The translations under genes and the position numbers were made by a program. This document shows, one piece after another, positions 26,795 through 35,210 of a DNA stretch of 61,498 nt. The stretch comes from Frigoribacterium faeni. GTDB lineage: Bacteria > Actinomycetota > Actinomycetes > Actinomycetales > Microbacteriaceae. Every line of letters starts with the position of its first letter. The stretch's first letter is position 1. The stretch lies in NCBI RefSeq assembly GCF_007988805.1, contig NZ_BJUV01000021.1:1-61498 (forward strand). Direction: 5' to 3'. Below the pieces are notes generated by a model that was not told the origin of the DNA, searched no databases, and was given only the letters and a program-made list of their open reading frames with translations.

Positions 26795-26893
26795 ATGGGT
26801 TCTGTCATCAAGAAGCGTCGTAAGCGCATGGCGAAGAAGAAGCACCGCAAGCTGCTTCGCAAGACTCGTCACCAGCGTCGCAACAAGAAGTAA
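26795..26893 (+). CDS. bS22-like mini ribosomal protein (AURKAIP1/COX24 domain)
   Basis: 32 residues, MGSVIKKRRKRMAKKKHRKL and onward, with more than half Lys/Arg. Actinobacteria encode this tiny basic protein, seen near the decoding region of the small ribosomal subunit in mycobacteria. A GAGG site lies about eight bases before the ATG. It has its own promoter and a terminator, as expected for a highly expressed gene. Confidence 0.9.
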   Translation: MGSVIKKRRKRMAKKKHRKLLRKTRHQRRNKK

Positions 26894-26906
26894 GTCGCTC
26901 CACGTC

Positions 26907-26945
26907 GAAGCCCCCACCGCCCCTCGGGTCGGTGGGGGCTTCGTC
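26907..26945 (+). terminator. terminator of the bS22 gene
   Basis: GAAGCCCCCACC (26907-26918) pairs perfectly with GGTGGGGGCTTC (26931-26942), 12 bp with a 12-base loop, followed by a weak GTCGT tail. Confidence 0.75.
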
Positions 26946-26992
26946 GTGCCGGGAGCATCCTGCGCCGAGCGTCACGCGCTACCCTGGTCGGC

Positions 26993-27265
26993 GTGTCTGC
27001 ACCTCGAATCACGCTCGTCACCAAGCCCGGCTGCCACCTCTGCGATCAGGCGCGGGCGGCGCTCGACGCCGTCCTGGCCGAACCGGAGTTCGACGGCGCC
27101 GTGCCGGCCTACGAGGAGAAGAACATCCTCGACGACGCCGCTCTGAACGACGAGTACGCCGAGGAGATCCCCGTCGTGATGATCGACGGACGGGTGCACA
27201 CGATCTGGCGCGTCGAGCCCGAACGGCTGCGCACGGCCCTGCGACGGGCTACGAACGCCGTCTGA
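26993..27265 (+). CDS. glutaredoxin-like DUF836-type thiol protein
   Basis: 90 residues. ITLVTKPGCHLCDQARAAL is a thioredoxin-fold N-terminus with the CHLC active site, and EIPVVMIDGRVHT has the cis-Pro (IPVV). It is likely a thiol-disulfide oxidoreductase of the cytoplasm. TACCCT (26980-26985) lies seven bases before the GTG. Confidence 0.85.
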   Translation: MSAPRITLVTKPGCHLCDQARAALDAVLAEPEFDGAVPAYEEKNILDDAALNDEYAEEIPVVMIDGRVHTIWRVEPERLRTALRRATNAV

Positions 27266-27294
27266 TCGCGACCGTGAGGTCGTCCGGCCGATGA

Positions 27295-27354
27295 ACACCT
27301 CGTCCCGTGCACCGCGCCACGACGAGTCGAGGTGCGCTGCACGGGACGAGGTGT
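27295..27354. repeat. 17-bp perfect inverted repeat between convergent glutaredoxin and aspS
   Basis: ACACCTCGTCCCGTGCA (27295-27311) pairs with TGCACGGGACGAGGTGT (27338-27354), with a 26-base loop that can fold further (GCGC/GTGC arms). It sits between two converging genes, so it is probably a two-way terminator, although it is longer than usual and has no U-run. Confidence 0.6.
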
Positions 27355-27369
27355 CCGACCGGAGCCGCC

Positions 27370-28716
27370 CTACGGGGTGAGGCGGGTCGGGCCGCGGAAC
27401 AGGTACGTGACCTCACGCAGGTTCGGCTGGTGCAGCATGAGCATGAGCACGCGCGCGAGTCCCATCCCGAAGCCGCCGTGCGACGGGGCGCCGTAGCGGA
27501 AGAAGTCGAGGTAGCCGCCGAGCTCCTCGGGCTTCATGCCCTTCTCGCGGATCTGGGCCTCGAGCACGTCGACGCGGTGTTCGCGCTGGGCGCCGGTCGT
27601 GATCTCGGTGCCGTTGTAGATGAGGTCGTAGCTCTTGGTGAGCTGCGGGTCGTCGTCGTGGCGCATGTGGTAGAAGGGCCGGATCGAAGCGTCGTAGTCG
27701 GTCAGGAACACGAACTCGTGGCCGAACTCTTCCGCGACGTAGGCCGCGATCTGCCGCTCGCCCTCGGGGTCCATGTCCGCGTCGGCCCGGGGGACGACGT
27801 ATCCGCGCTCGGCCACGATGCGCTTGGCCTCGGCGAGGGGGATCCGCGGGAACGGCGTGGTGGGCACGGTCACGTCGACGTCGAAGAGCTCCTTGATCTC
27901 GGCGCCGTGCTTCTCGACCACGGCGGTGAACGCGGCGACGAGCAGCTCCTCCTGCATGGCCATGACGTCCTCGTGGCTGTCGACGTAGCTGATCTCGGCG
28001 TCGACGCTGGTGTACTCGGTCGCGTGACGCGAGGTGAACGAGGGGTCGGCCCGGAACACGGGGGCGATCTCGAAGATCTTGCCGAAGCCGGCGGCCTGGG
28101 CCATCTGCTTGAAGAACTGGGGGCTCTGGGCGAGGTACGCGCTGCCCTCGAAGTAGTCCACCTTGAAGAGCTCGGCGTTCGACTCGCTCGCCGACGCCAT
28201 GATCTTGGGCGTGTGCACCTCGATGTAGTCGCGCTCGACCCAGTAGCTGCGCATGGCGTGCTCGAAGGTCGTCTGCACCCGGAAGATGAGGGCGTTGCGC
28301 GGCACGCGCAGGTCGAGGAACCGCCAGTCCATGCGCTTGTCGATCCCGCTGTCGGCCGCGATGGGAGTCTCGGGGTCGGCCGCGCCGTCGACGACGAGGG
28401 TCTCGATCCTGACCTCGATGCCGCCGAGCTTGACGCGCTCGTCGTGCTTCAGCTCACCCGTCACCGTGACGAAGCTGCCCTGCGAGAGCCCCGAGATCGC
28501 GTCGGCGATCTCGTCGACCTCGCCGTTCGCCGCCAGGACGTCGGCTGCGGTGCGCGGCCGGACGAGCTGCACGGCGCCGGACTCGTCGCGCAGCACGACG
28601 AACTGCACCTTCTTCTGGTCACGGACGGTATCGACCCATCCCGCCACCGTCACGGTGCCGTCGGGGAGGGGCGAGAGGTCCTTGATGAGGGTGCGTTCGA
28701 TCACGAGGCTCGACAT
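27370..28716 (-). CDS. aspS: aspartate--tRNA ligase, archaeal/eukaryal-type
   Basis: 448 residues. It charges tRNA-Asp, and possibly tRNA-Asn if non-discriminating. The N-terminal OB fold (about 10-110, VTVAGWVDTVRDQKKVQFVV) is followed by a class II core with RFLDLRVPRNA, EVHTPKIMASASES, FEIAPVFRADPSFTSRH and GGFGMGLARVLML (motif 3). The bacterial GAD insertion and extra C-terminal domain, which bring bacterial AspRS to about 590 residues, are absent. This is the shorter archaeal genre. Confidence 0.93.
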   Translation of the reverse strand: MSSLVIERTLIKDLSPLPDGTVTVAGWVDTVRDQKKVQFVVLRDESGAVQLVRPRTAADVLAANGEVDEIADAISGLSQGSFVTVTGELKHDERVKLGGIEVRIETLVVDGAADPETPIAADSGIDKRMDWRFLDLRVPRNALIFRVQTTFEHAMRSYWVERDYIEVHTPKIMASASESNAELFKVDYFEGSAYLAQSPQFFKQMAQAAGFGKIFEIAPVFRADPSFTSRHATEYTSVDAEISYVDSHEDVMAMQEELLVAAFTAVVEKHGAEIKELFDVDVTVPTTPFPRIPLAEAKRIVAERGYVVPRADADMDPEGERQIAAYVAEEFGHEFVFLTDYDASIRPFYHMRHDDDPQLTKSYDLIYNGTEITTGAQREHRVDVLEAQIREKGMKPEELGGYLDFFRYGAPSHGGFGMGLARVLMLMLHQPNLREVTYLFRGPTRLTP

Positions 28717-28787
28717 TACAGTGCGGCCCGATCTTTGCGGTTCCCGTGTGGGAGGTGTGTGCCGGGGCCCGACCTACACTGGAGGGC

Positions 28788-29435
28788 ATGCCCGCGCAGC
28801 AGATCCACCTCGTCCGTCACGGCGAGGTGCACAACCCCGAGCACGTTCTCTACGGTCGACTCGAGGGCTTCGGGCTCAGCGAGCTCGGTCATCGCATGGC
28901 GGCGTCGTCCGCGGCCATGCTCCACGAACAGGGGGCTCCCGTGACCGCCGTGGTGGCGAGCCCGCTGCAGCGCACACGCGAGTCGGCGGCGCCGTGGGCG
29001 GAGACCTTCGGTCTCACCGTGGCCCTCGACGAGCGCTTGATCGAGCCGACCAACAAGTACGAGGGCCGTCGCTCCGACTTCACGATCGCGAAGCAGCTGG
29101 CCGTCCCGGCGGAGTGGCCCTGGATCGTCAACCCGCTCAAGCCGAGCTGGGGCGAGGCCTACGTGAGCATCGCGGCCCGCATGCTGTCGGCGATCGAGGA
29201 CGCCTGGGCCTCCGTCGACTCCGGGGACGTCGTCCTCGTGAGCCACCAGCTGCCCATCTGGATGGTGCACCGCAGCGTGACCGGCGCGCGTCTGTTCCAC
29301 GATCCCCGCCGCCGACGGTGCTCCCTCTCGAGCGTCACGAGCCTCGAGCGCCGCGGCGACCGCTTCGTCGAGGTCGGCTATCAGGATCCCGCGCAAGACT
29401 TGCTCGATTCCGCCGTCGACCTGGGAGCCGTGTGA
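28788..29435 (+). CDS. histidine phosphatase (phosphoglycerate-mutase-like) family protein
   Basis: 215 residues. LVRHGEVHNP is the RHG catalytic box with the phospho-accepting His. The second Arg/His set is SPLQRTRESA, and LVSHQLPIW holds the second catalytic His. It heads the cytochrome c maturation cluster and its stop overlaps the tlpA start. TACACT (28775-28780) lies seven bases before the ATG, so the GGAGGG in between is probably not used as a ribosome site. Confidence 0.88.
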   Translation: MPAQQIHLVRHGEVHNPEHVLYGRLEGFGLSELGHRMAASSAAMLHEQGAPVTAVVASPLQRTRESAAPWAETFGLTVALDERLIEPTNKYEGRRSDFTIAKQLAVPAEWPWIVNPLKPSWGEAYVSIAARMLSAIEDAWASVDSGDVVLVSHQLPIWMVHRSVTGARLFHDPRRRRCSLSSVTSLERRGDRFVEVGYQDPAQDLLDSAVDLGAV

Positions 29436-30064
29436 CCACCCGTAAGTCCCCCCACGCCCGTCGTCCGTCGCTCGTGCTGCGTGCCCTCGCCGGGGCCGCC
29501 GTCGTCGGGCTCGCGCTCACCGGCTGCGTCACGCAGAACGACGACCTCGCCGCCAACTTCGGCGACGGCACGACCGAGAACTACATCTCCGGCAGCGGCA
29601 CCGTCACCGAGATCGCACCCGACGACCGGGGCGACCCGGTCGACTTCACGAGCGAGACCGACACCGGCGACACCCTCTCCCGCTCCGACTACGACGGCGA
29701 CGTCGTCGTCCTCAACTTCTGGTACGCGGGCTGCCCGCCGTGCCGCGCCGAGGCCCCCGACCTCGAGCAGATCAGCCAGGACTACGCCGACCAGGGCGTG
29801 CAGTTCGTCGGCGTCAACGTGCGCGACCAGGCCGGGACCTCGCTGGCCTTCGCCCGCACCTTCGGCGTGAGCTACCCCTCGGTCGTCGACACCAACGACG
29901 GCGCCGTGCAGCTCGCCCTCGCGGGCACGATCGCCCCGAACTCGGTGCCGACCACGATCGTGCTCGATCAGCAGGGGCGGATCGCCGCGCGCATCCTCGG
30001 CGGTCTCGACGGCCCGAGCATCCTCGACACCCTCGTCTCCGACACCCTGGCCGAGAAGGCCTAG
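29432..30064 (+). CDS. TlpA/ResA-like thiol-disulfide lipoprotein
   Basis: 210 residues, GTG overlapping the upstream stop. Residues 1-32 are a lipoprotein signal, with LALTGC as lipobox and Cys near 32. The thioredoxin fold carries WYAGCPPCRAEAPDLEQI, the reductive CxxC of ResA. It keeps the apocytochrome c CxxCH cysteines reduced outside the membrane and gets electrons from CcdA. Gene order phosphatase-tlpA-ccdA-resB-ccsB is that of actinobacterial system II cytochrome c maturation. Confidence 0.92.
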   Translation: MTTRKSPHARRPSLVLRALAGAAVVGLALTGCVTQNDDLAANFGDGTTENYISGSGTVTEIAPDDRGDPVDFTSETDTGDTLSRSDYDGDVVVLNFWYAGCPPCRAEAPDLEQISQDYADQGVQFVGVNVRDQAGTSLAFARTFGVSYPSVVDTNDGAVQLALAGTIAPNSVPTTIVLDQQGRIAARILGGLDGPSILDTLVSDTLAEKA

Positions 30065-30868
30065 GTGTACCAAGGCAACCCGTTCTTCGAGGCGGTGGTG
30101 GGCGGGCAGCTCGTCGTCGCGCTCCCCGTGGCGTTGCTCGCGGGGCTCATCTCGTTCCTGTCGCCCTGCGTGCTGCCGCTCGTCCCCGGCTACCTCGGCT
30201 ACGTCGGCGGGCTGACCGGACGGTCGGCACCCGTCGCCCACGGATCCGCCGCACCGACGCCCGACGCCGTGGCGACGGCGGCCCGGCGCGATCGCCGACG
30301 GGTCGTGATCGGCGTGCTGCTGTTCATCGGCGGGTTCACGGTCGTCTTCGTCGGCGCGAACCTCGCATTCGCCGCCGCCGGCTTCTGGCTGATCCAGTGG
30401 CGCGACCTGATCGTCCGCCTGATGGGCGTGATCGTCATCGTGCTCGGACTCGTCTTCGTGGGCCAGTTCAGCTTCCTGCAGCGCACTCTCAAGCCTTCGG
30501 TGACACCGGCCACCGGACTCGCGGGCGCGCCTCTGCTCGGCATCGTGTTCGGCATCGGCTGGACGCCGTGCATCGGCCCCACCCTGGCCGCGATCACGGC
30601 CATGTCGCTCGATTCGGCGTCGCTGACGCAGAGCGTGCTGCTCGGCCTGTTCTACTGCGTCGGTCTCGGCGTCCCGTTCCTGCTCGTCGCGCTCGGCTTC
30701 GGCTGGGCGTCCCGATCGATCTCGTTCGTCAAGCGGCACATGCGTGTCGTCAACATCGTCGGAGGTTCCATCCTGATCGTCATCGGCCTCCTCATGGTGA
30801 CGGGCCTCTGGTCCGATCTGATGTCCCGTCTCGGGGCGGTGATCGCGGGCTATGGCACGATCGTCTGA
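30065..30868 (+). CDS. ccdA: CcdA-type thiol-disulfide membrane transporter
   Basis: 267 residues with six membrane helices. SFLSPCVLPLVPGYLGYVGG carries the first redox Cys, and GIGWTPCIGPTLAAI the second. It passes electrons from cytoplasmic thioredoxin to TlpA outside. The GTG directly follows the tlpA TAG, with GAGAAGG upstream. Its last 17 bases overlap resB. Confidence 0.94.
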   Translation: MYQGNPFFEAVVGGQLVVALPVALLAGLISFLSPCVLPLVPGYLGYVGGLTGRSAPVAHGSAAPTPDAVATAARRDRRRVVIGVLLFIGGFTVVFVGANLAFAAAGFWLIQWRDLIVRLMGVIVIVLGLVFVGQFSFLQRTLKPSVTPATGLAGAPLLGIVFGIGWTPCIGPTLAAITAMSLDSASLTQSVLLGLFYCVGLGVPFLLVALGFGWASRSISFVKRHMRVVNIVGGSILIVIGLLMVTGLWSDLMSRLGAVIAGYGTIV

Positions 30869-32642
30869 CCGCGACCCGACGACCTCGGCCGACGAGACCG
30901 ACGTCTCGGCCGACCCGCTCCGGCCGAGCGACCACATCGACTCGGTCCCCGTCGAGGGCGACCGCGCCGGCGTCACGCAGCCCCGCCTGGGCCCCGTCGG
31001 CTATCTGCGGTTCTTCTGGCGGCAGCTCACCAGCATGAAGACCGCGCTCTTCCTGCTGATGCTCCTCGCCGTCGCCGCGATCCCCGGGTCGCTCGTGCCG
31101 CAGCGGACCTCCGACCCCAACGGCGTGGTGCAGTTCCGCACCGACAACCCCGACCTGTTCCCGATCCTCGACAAGCTCGGCGTCTTCGAGACGTACTCGT
31201 CGCCGTGGTTCTCCGCCGTCTACCTCCTGCTCTTCATCTCGCTCATCGGCTGCATCATCCCGCGGACGAAGCACCACTTCGAGGCGCTCCGCGCGCGGCC
31301 GCCCCGGACCCCCGCGCGGCTGTCCCGTCTGGCCGGCTACCGCACGATCACGATCGACCAGACCGCAGGAGGCACGGGCGGGCCCTCGATCACCGCCTCC
31401 GCCGCCGTCGAGTCGGCGCGTGCGCAGCTCAAGCGCGCCGGCTACCGCACCGAGGTCTTCGGCGACTCGGTCAGCGCCGAGCGCGGCTACCTGCGCGAGA
31501 CCGGCAACCTGATCTTCCACGCGGCGCTGGTCGGGGTGCTGCTGACCGTCGGGATCGGCGGGGGCTTCGGCTACACGGGGCAGCGGGTCGTCGTCGAGGG
31601 GCAGACGTTCACGAACGTGCTGGGCTCGTACGACTCCTTCAACCCCGGGCGCTGGTTCGACGACTCGCAGCTGTCGCCGTACAGCATCACGCTCGACGAG
31701 TTCACGACCGAGTACGAGGAGAAGAACCAGCAGGCGCTCGGTCAGGCCCTCGACTACACGGCCGACGTCACCACGCGCACGCAGGGCGGCGACGAGTCGA
31801 CGGCCCAGATCAAGGTGAACAGCCCGCTGGCGATCGGCGACTCGAACGTCTACCTGCTCGGGAACGGCTACGCGGTCGACGTGACGGTGCGCGACGCGAA
31901 CGGAGACGTCGCCTTCCGCGACACCGTGCCGTTCCTGCCGCAGAACGCCAACCTGACGTCGCAGGGCGTCATCAAGGTGCCCGACGCGGTGCCCGAGCAG
32001 CTCGGCATGATCGGCTTCTTCTATCCCTCGGCGGTCGACACGGCGTCCGGCATGCTCGACTCGAGCTACCCCGACACGCTGAACCCGGTGCTCAGCCTGA
32101 ACGTCTACACGGGCGATCTCGGCCTCGACGACGGCGTGCCGCGCTCGGTCTACGCCCTCGACACGGTGGGCCTGACCGAGATCGCCGGAGCCGATGCCGA
32201 GACGAGCGCCATCCGCGTGTCGCCCGGCGAGACGGCCGACCTCCCCGACGGGCTCGGCACGGTCTCGTTCGACGACGTCAAGCGGTTCGCGTCGCTCGAC
32301 GTGCACCACGACCCGTCGCAGCTCTGGGTGCTGCTGTTCGCCGGCCTCAGCTTCGCGGGGCTCCTGACGGCGCTCTTCGTCCCGAGGCGGCGCGTCTGGG
32401 TGAAGGCCCGCGACACCGGCTCGGGCATCGTCCTCGAGTACGCCGGTCTCGCCCGCGGAGAGGACCCGACCCTCGAGCGGGCCGTGGGCGACATCACGCG
32501 CACCCATCTGACCGGTCTGGGAGTCCCGGCCGACGCGGCTCGGGCGGCCGCGTCCCGCGACACCGACGCCGGGTCATCCGGTTCGACGTCGAGAGATGAC
32601 GATCCCCGGTCGGCGTCCGACGCACGTAAGCTCTCCTCGTGA
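30852..32642 (+). CDS. resB: cytochrome c biogenesis protein ResB
   Basis: 596 residues. After a 50-residue acidic cytoplasmic tail come helices at about 60-80, 117-137 and 215-235, and a large extracytoplasmic domain (about 245-480) before the last helix near 490-510 (LLFAGLSFAGLLTALFVP). LALLMLLAVAAIPGSLVPQR-type N-terminal motif is clear. With CcsB it forms the system II heme lyase that attaches heme to apocytochrome c. Overlaps ccdA and ccsB. Confidence 0.93.
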   Translation: MARSSDRDPTTSADETDVSADPLRPSDHIDSVPVEGDRAGVTQPRLGPVGYLRFFWRQLTSMKTALFLLMLLAVAAIPGSLVPQRTSDPNGVVQFRTDNPDLFPILDKLGVFETYSSPWFSAVYLLLFISLIGCIIPRTKHHFEALRARPPRTPARLSRLAGYRTITIDQTAGGTGGPSITASAAVESARAQLKRAGYRTEVFGDSVSAERGYLRETGNLIFHAALVGVLLTVGIGGGFGYTGQRVVVEGQTFTNVLGSYDSFNPGRWFDDSQLSPYSITLDEFTTEYEEKNQQALGQALDYTADVTTRTQGGDESTAQIKVNSPLAIGDSNVYLLGNGYAVDVTVRDANGDVAFRDTVPFLPQNANLTSQGVIKVPDAVPEQLGMIGFFYPSAVDTASGMLDSSYPDTLNPVLSLNVYTGDLGLDDGVPRSVYALDTVGLTEIAGADAETSAIRVSPGETADLPDGLGTVSFDDVKRFASLDVHHDPSQLWVLLFAGLSFAGLLTALFVPRRRVWVKARDTGSGIVLEYAGLARGEDPTLERAVGDITRTHLTGLGVPADAARAAASRDTDAGSSGSTSRDDDPRSASDARKLSS

Positions 32643-33661
32643 CCGCCGATCTCGCCTACTACTCGCTCGTCGCCGTGTACTCGGCGATGGCCATCTACAC
32701 GATCTCGTTCGTGACCTTCGCCCTCGATCTGGCGAAGCGGTCCGGCGACGCGCAGCTCGCGGCCTCCGAGAGCGAGCGGGCGCCCGCGCCGAGCGCCAGC
32801 GTGTCGGCGACCGGCGACGGCGGCTCGCGCACCATCCTGCTCGATCGGCCCGCGACCGGCGCCCCGGGCGGCGGCTCGTCCGCCGGTTCCGCGACGGACG
32901 GCGGAGCGCGGCGGCCCTCGACGTTCGAGCGCGTCGCCACCGCGATGATGGTCCTGGGGCTGGCGGTGCACGTCGCCTCCGTCGTCATGCGCGGCGTCGC
33001 GGCCGAGCGCGTGCCGTGGGCCAACATGTTCGAGTTCTCGTTGACGGGCACCGCGATCATCGTGGGCGTCTACCTGGTCGTGAAACTGTTCGTCGACGTG
33101 TCGTTCCTGGGCGCGTACGTGATGGGGCTCAATCTCATCCTGCTCGCGATCGGCACCGTCAACTACTACGTGGCCGTCGTGCCGCTCCAGCCCGCCCTGC
33201 AGTCGGCCTGGCTGGTCATCCACGTGCTCGTCGCCATCATCGGCACGGGCTTCTTCGCCATCGCGGCCGGCCTGTCGATCGTGCAGCTGATCCAGGCCCG
33301 ACGCGAGCAGGCGAAGCTCGCCGGCCTCTCGTTCATGCAGACCCTTCCGGGCTCCGCTCGCCTCGAGGATCTCGCCTATCGCGTCGCCCTCGTCGGCTTC
33401 GTCCTCTGGACCTTCACGCTGATCGCGGGCGCGGTCTGGGCCGAGCGCGCCTGGGGACGCTACTGGGGCTGGGACACCAAAGAGGTCTGGACCTTCATCA
33501 TCTGGGTGCTCTACGCCGGGTACATCCACGCCCGGGCCACCCGCGGCTGGCGCGGTTCGCGGTCGTCGTGGCTGTCGATCATCGGGTTCGCCGCGGTCAT
33601 GTTCAACTTCTCGGTCGTCAACGTGTTCTTCAAGGGCCTGCACGCGTACTCGGGTCTCTGA
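32639..33661 (+). CDS. ccsB: c-type cytochrome biogenesis protein CcsB/ResC
   Basis: 340 residues, GTG overlapping the resB stop. Eight or so helices. GWDTKEVWTFIIW is the heme-handling WWD box, preceded by WAERAWGRYW. A Ser/Ala/Gly-rich cytoplasmic loop (about 40-95) replaces the short loop of other CcsB. It moves heme outside and joins it to apocytochrome with ResB. TAAGCT (32627-32632) six bases before the GTG could also start a separate leaderless mRNA. Confidence 0.95.
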   Translation: MTADLAYYSLVAVYSAMAIYTISFVTFALDLAKRSGDAQLAASESERAPAPSASVSATGDGGSRTILLDRPATGAPGGGSSAGSATDGGARRPSTFERVATAMMVLGLAVHVASVVMRGVAAERVPWANMFEFSLTGTAIIVGVYLVVKLFVDVSFLGAYVMGLNLILLAIGTVNYYVAVVPLQPALQSAWLVIHVLVAIIGTGFFAIAAGLSIVQLIQARREQAKLAGLSFMQTLPGSARLEDLAYRVALVGFVLWTFTLIAGAVWAERAWGRYWGWDTKEVWTFIIWVLYAGYIHARATRGWRGSRSSWLSIIGFAAVMFNFSVVNVFFKGLHAYSGL

Positions 33662-33685
33662 TCCCGGCCGGTCGCACGCCGGCCG

Positions 33686-34687
33686 TCAGGCGGCGAGCAC
33701 CCGATACGAGGAGCGGACCCGGTCGAACCACCAGTCGCGGCGCTCGTCGGACGCCGCGTGGCGGCGGAGCAGATCGACGTCGACGGCGACGCGTCGCACG
33801 TCGATCGCGCCGTCCACGGGCAGCAGCGGTTCACGCGTGACGTCGGCCGCCAGGAGAGCCGCCGTCCCGAGGCCGCAGTCGTGCCGCAGGTCGGGGACCG
33901 CCGCGGCGAGATGAGCGCCCATGCTGAGGCCCACCGAGGTGTCGAGGGCGCTCGAGACGACGACGGGCAGGCCCGCGGCCGCCACGATCCCCAGGGCCGC
34001 CGTCACCCCGCCGAGCGGCTGGGCCTTGATCACGAGAAGGTCCGCCGCGCCCGCGCGGGCGACGGCGAGCGGGTCGGACGCCTTGCGGACGCTCTCGTCC
34101 GCGGCGATGGGGACGCCGAGCCCGGCCGTGCGGCGTCTCAGCTCGGCGAGCTCCTCGACGGACGCGCAGGGCTGCTCCGCGTACTCCAGGCCGTACGGGG
34201 CCAGGGCGATCAGCGCCTCCTCGGCCTCCTCGACGGTCCACGCGGTGTTCGCGTCGATGCGGACGCGGCCCTCCGCGCCGACGTGCGCCCGGGCCGCCGC
34301 CACGCGCGCGACGTCGTCGGCCAGGGTCTGGCCCCGATCGGCGACCTTGACCTTCACCGTGCGGCACCCGGGGTAGCGCGCGAGCACACCGGCGACGGCG
34401 TCCGGGCCGACCGCCGGGAGCGTCGCGTTCACGGCCACCCGGGAGGCGCGGATCGCGTGATCGGGACCCCATCCGAAGTCGATCGTGGCCGCCAGCCAGG
34501 CGGCCGCCTCGTCGGCGCCGTACTCGACGAAGGGGCTGAACTCGGTCCAGCCGCGAGGCCCTTCGACGACGAGCGCCTCACGGACGTCGATCCCGCGGAA
34601 CCGGGTCCTCAGCGGCAGGCGGACGACATGGGCGTCGCGCAGCAGCTCGTCGACGGAGGGCAGCGGGACGGGGCTCGGGTTCGGCAC
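33686..34687 (-). CDS. menC: o-succinylbenzoate synthase
   Basis: 333 residues of the enolase superfamily. It dehydrates SHCHC to OSB in menaquinone synthesis. The TVKVKVAD stretch holds the catalytic Lys pair, VRIDANTAW the first metal Asp, LEYAEQPCA the Glu, ADESVRK the third acidic ligand and DLLVIKAQPLGG the second Lys. The GTG at 34687 has GAGACT six bases upstream. Confidence 0.93.
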   Translation of the reverse strand: MPNPSPVPLPSVDELLRDAHVVRLPLRTRFRGIDVREALVVEGPRGWTEFSPFVEYGADEAAAWLAATIDFGWGPDHAIRASRVAVNATLPAVGPDAVAGVLARYPGCRTVKVKVADRGQTLADDVARVAAARAHVGAEGRVRIDANTAWTVEEAEEALIALAPYGLEYAEQPCASVEELAELRRRTAGLGVPIAADESVRKASDPLAVARAGAADLLVIKAQPLGGVTAALGIVAAAGLPVVVSSALDTSVGLSMGAHLAAAVPDLRHDCGLGTAALLAADVTREPLLPVDGAIDVRRVAVDVDLLRRHAASDERRDWWFDRVRSSYRVLAA

Positions 34688-34754
34688 GCGGCCAGTCTCG
34701 CACCGCGCGTGCCGGACCCCGCGCAGCCCGTCCGGTTCGGTAGGGTCGGGCTCC

Positions 34755-35123
34755 ATGGCCGAATCCGAGAACGAACCGACCGAGCAGTCCGACGGTCTGC
34801 GGATCTTCGACGACCAGAGCCACGACGCCGCCGCCGCACCGGCGACGAGTCGACGCCTGGGCGTCGTGGTCCTCGTGCTCTCGCTCGTGCTGCTCGCGCT
34901 CGACGGGATCGCCGTCGCCCTGCTGGCCGCCGACCAGGTCACCCCCGCGGCGTCGATCGCGCTCGTCACCATGCTGGCGTCGATCGTCGTCGGGGTCCTC
35001 GCGCTGGTCGCCGTCGCGCTCCGCCGGGGGCGCGGATACGCGGTCGCGGCCGTGCTGCTGAGCGTGCTGTCCAATCCGTTCGTGCTCGTCTACCTGCTGG
35101 GCCGGCTGCTGCCCTCGTTCTGA
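34755..35123 (+). CDS. small membrane protein, unknown function
   Basis: 122 residues. A 35-residue acidic cytoplasmic tail is followed by three helices (about 36-58, 66-88, 95-118). No known family is recognised. TAGGGT (34741-34746) eight bases before the ATG indicates a leaderless gene. It lies between menC and menB, suggesting only location, not function. Confidence 0.7.
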   Translation: MAESENEPTEQSDGLRIFDDQSHDAAAAPATSRRLGVVVLVLSLVLLALDGIAVALLAADQVTPAASIALVTMLASIVVGVLALVAVALRRGRGYAVAAVLLSVLSNPFVLVYLLGRLLPSF

Positions 35124-35210
35124 TCCGGGCGGCCGGGCGACCGGGCGACCGTGCCCCGTCCGCCGGCGCCGCGCCTCCCTCGTCCGGCGGTCGGTCGTAG
35201 GCTGGAGCGC

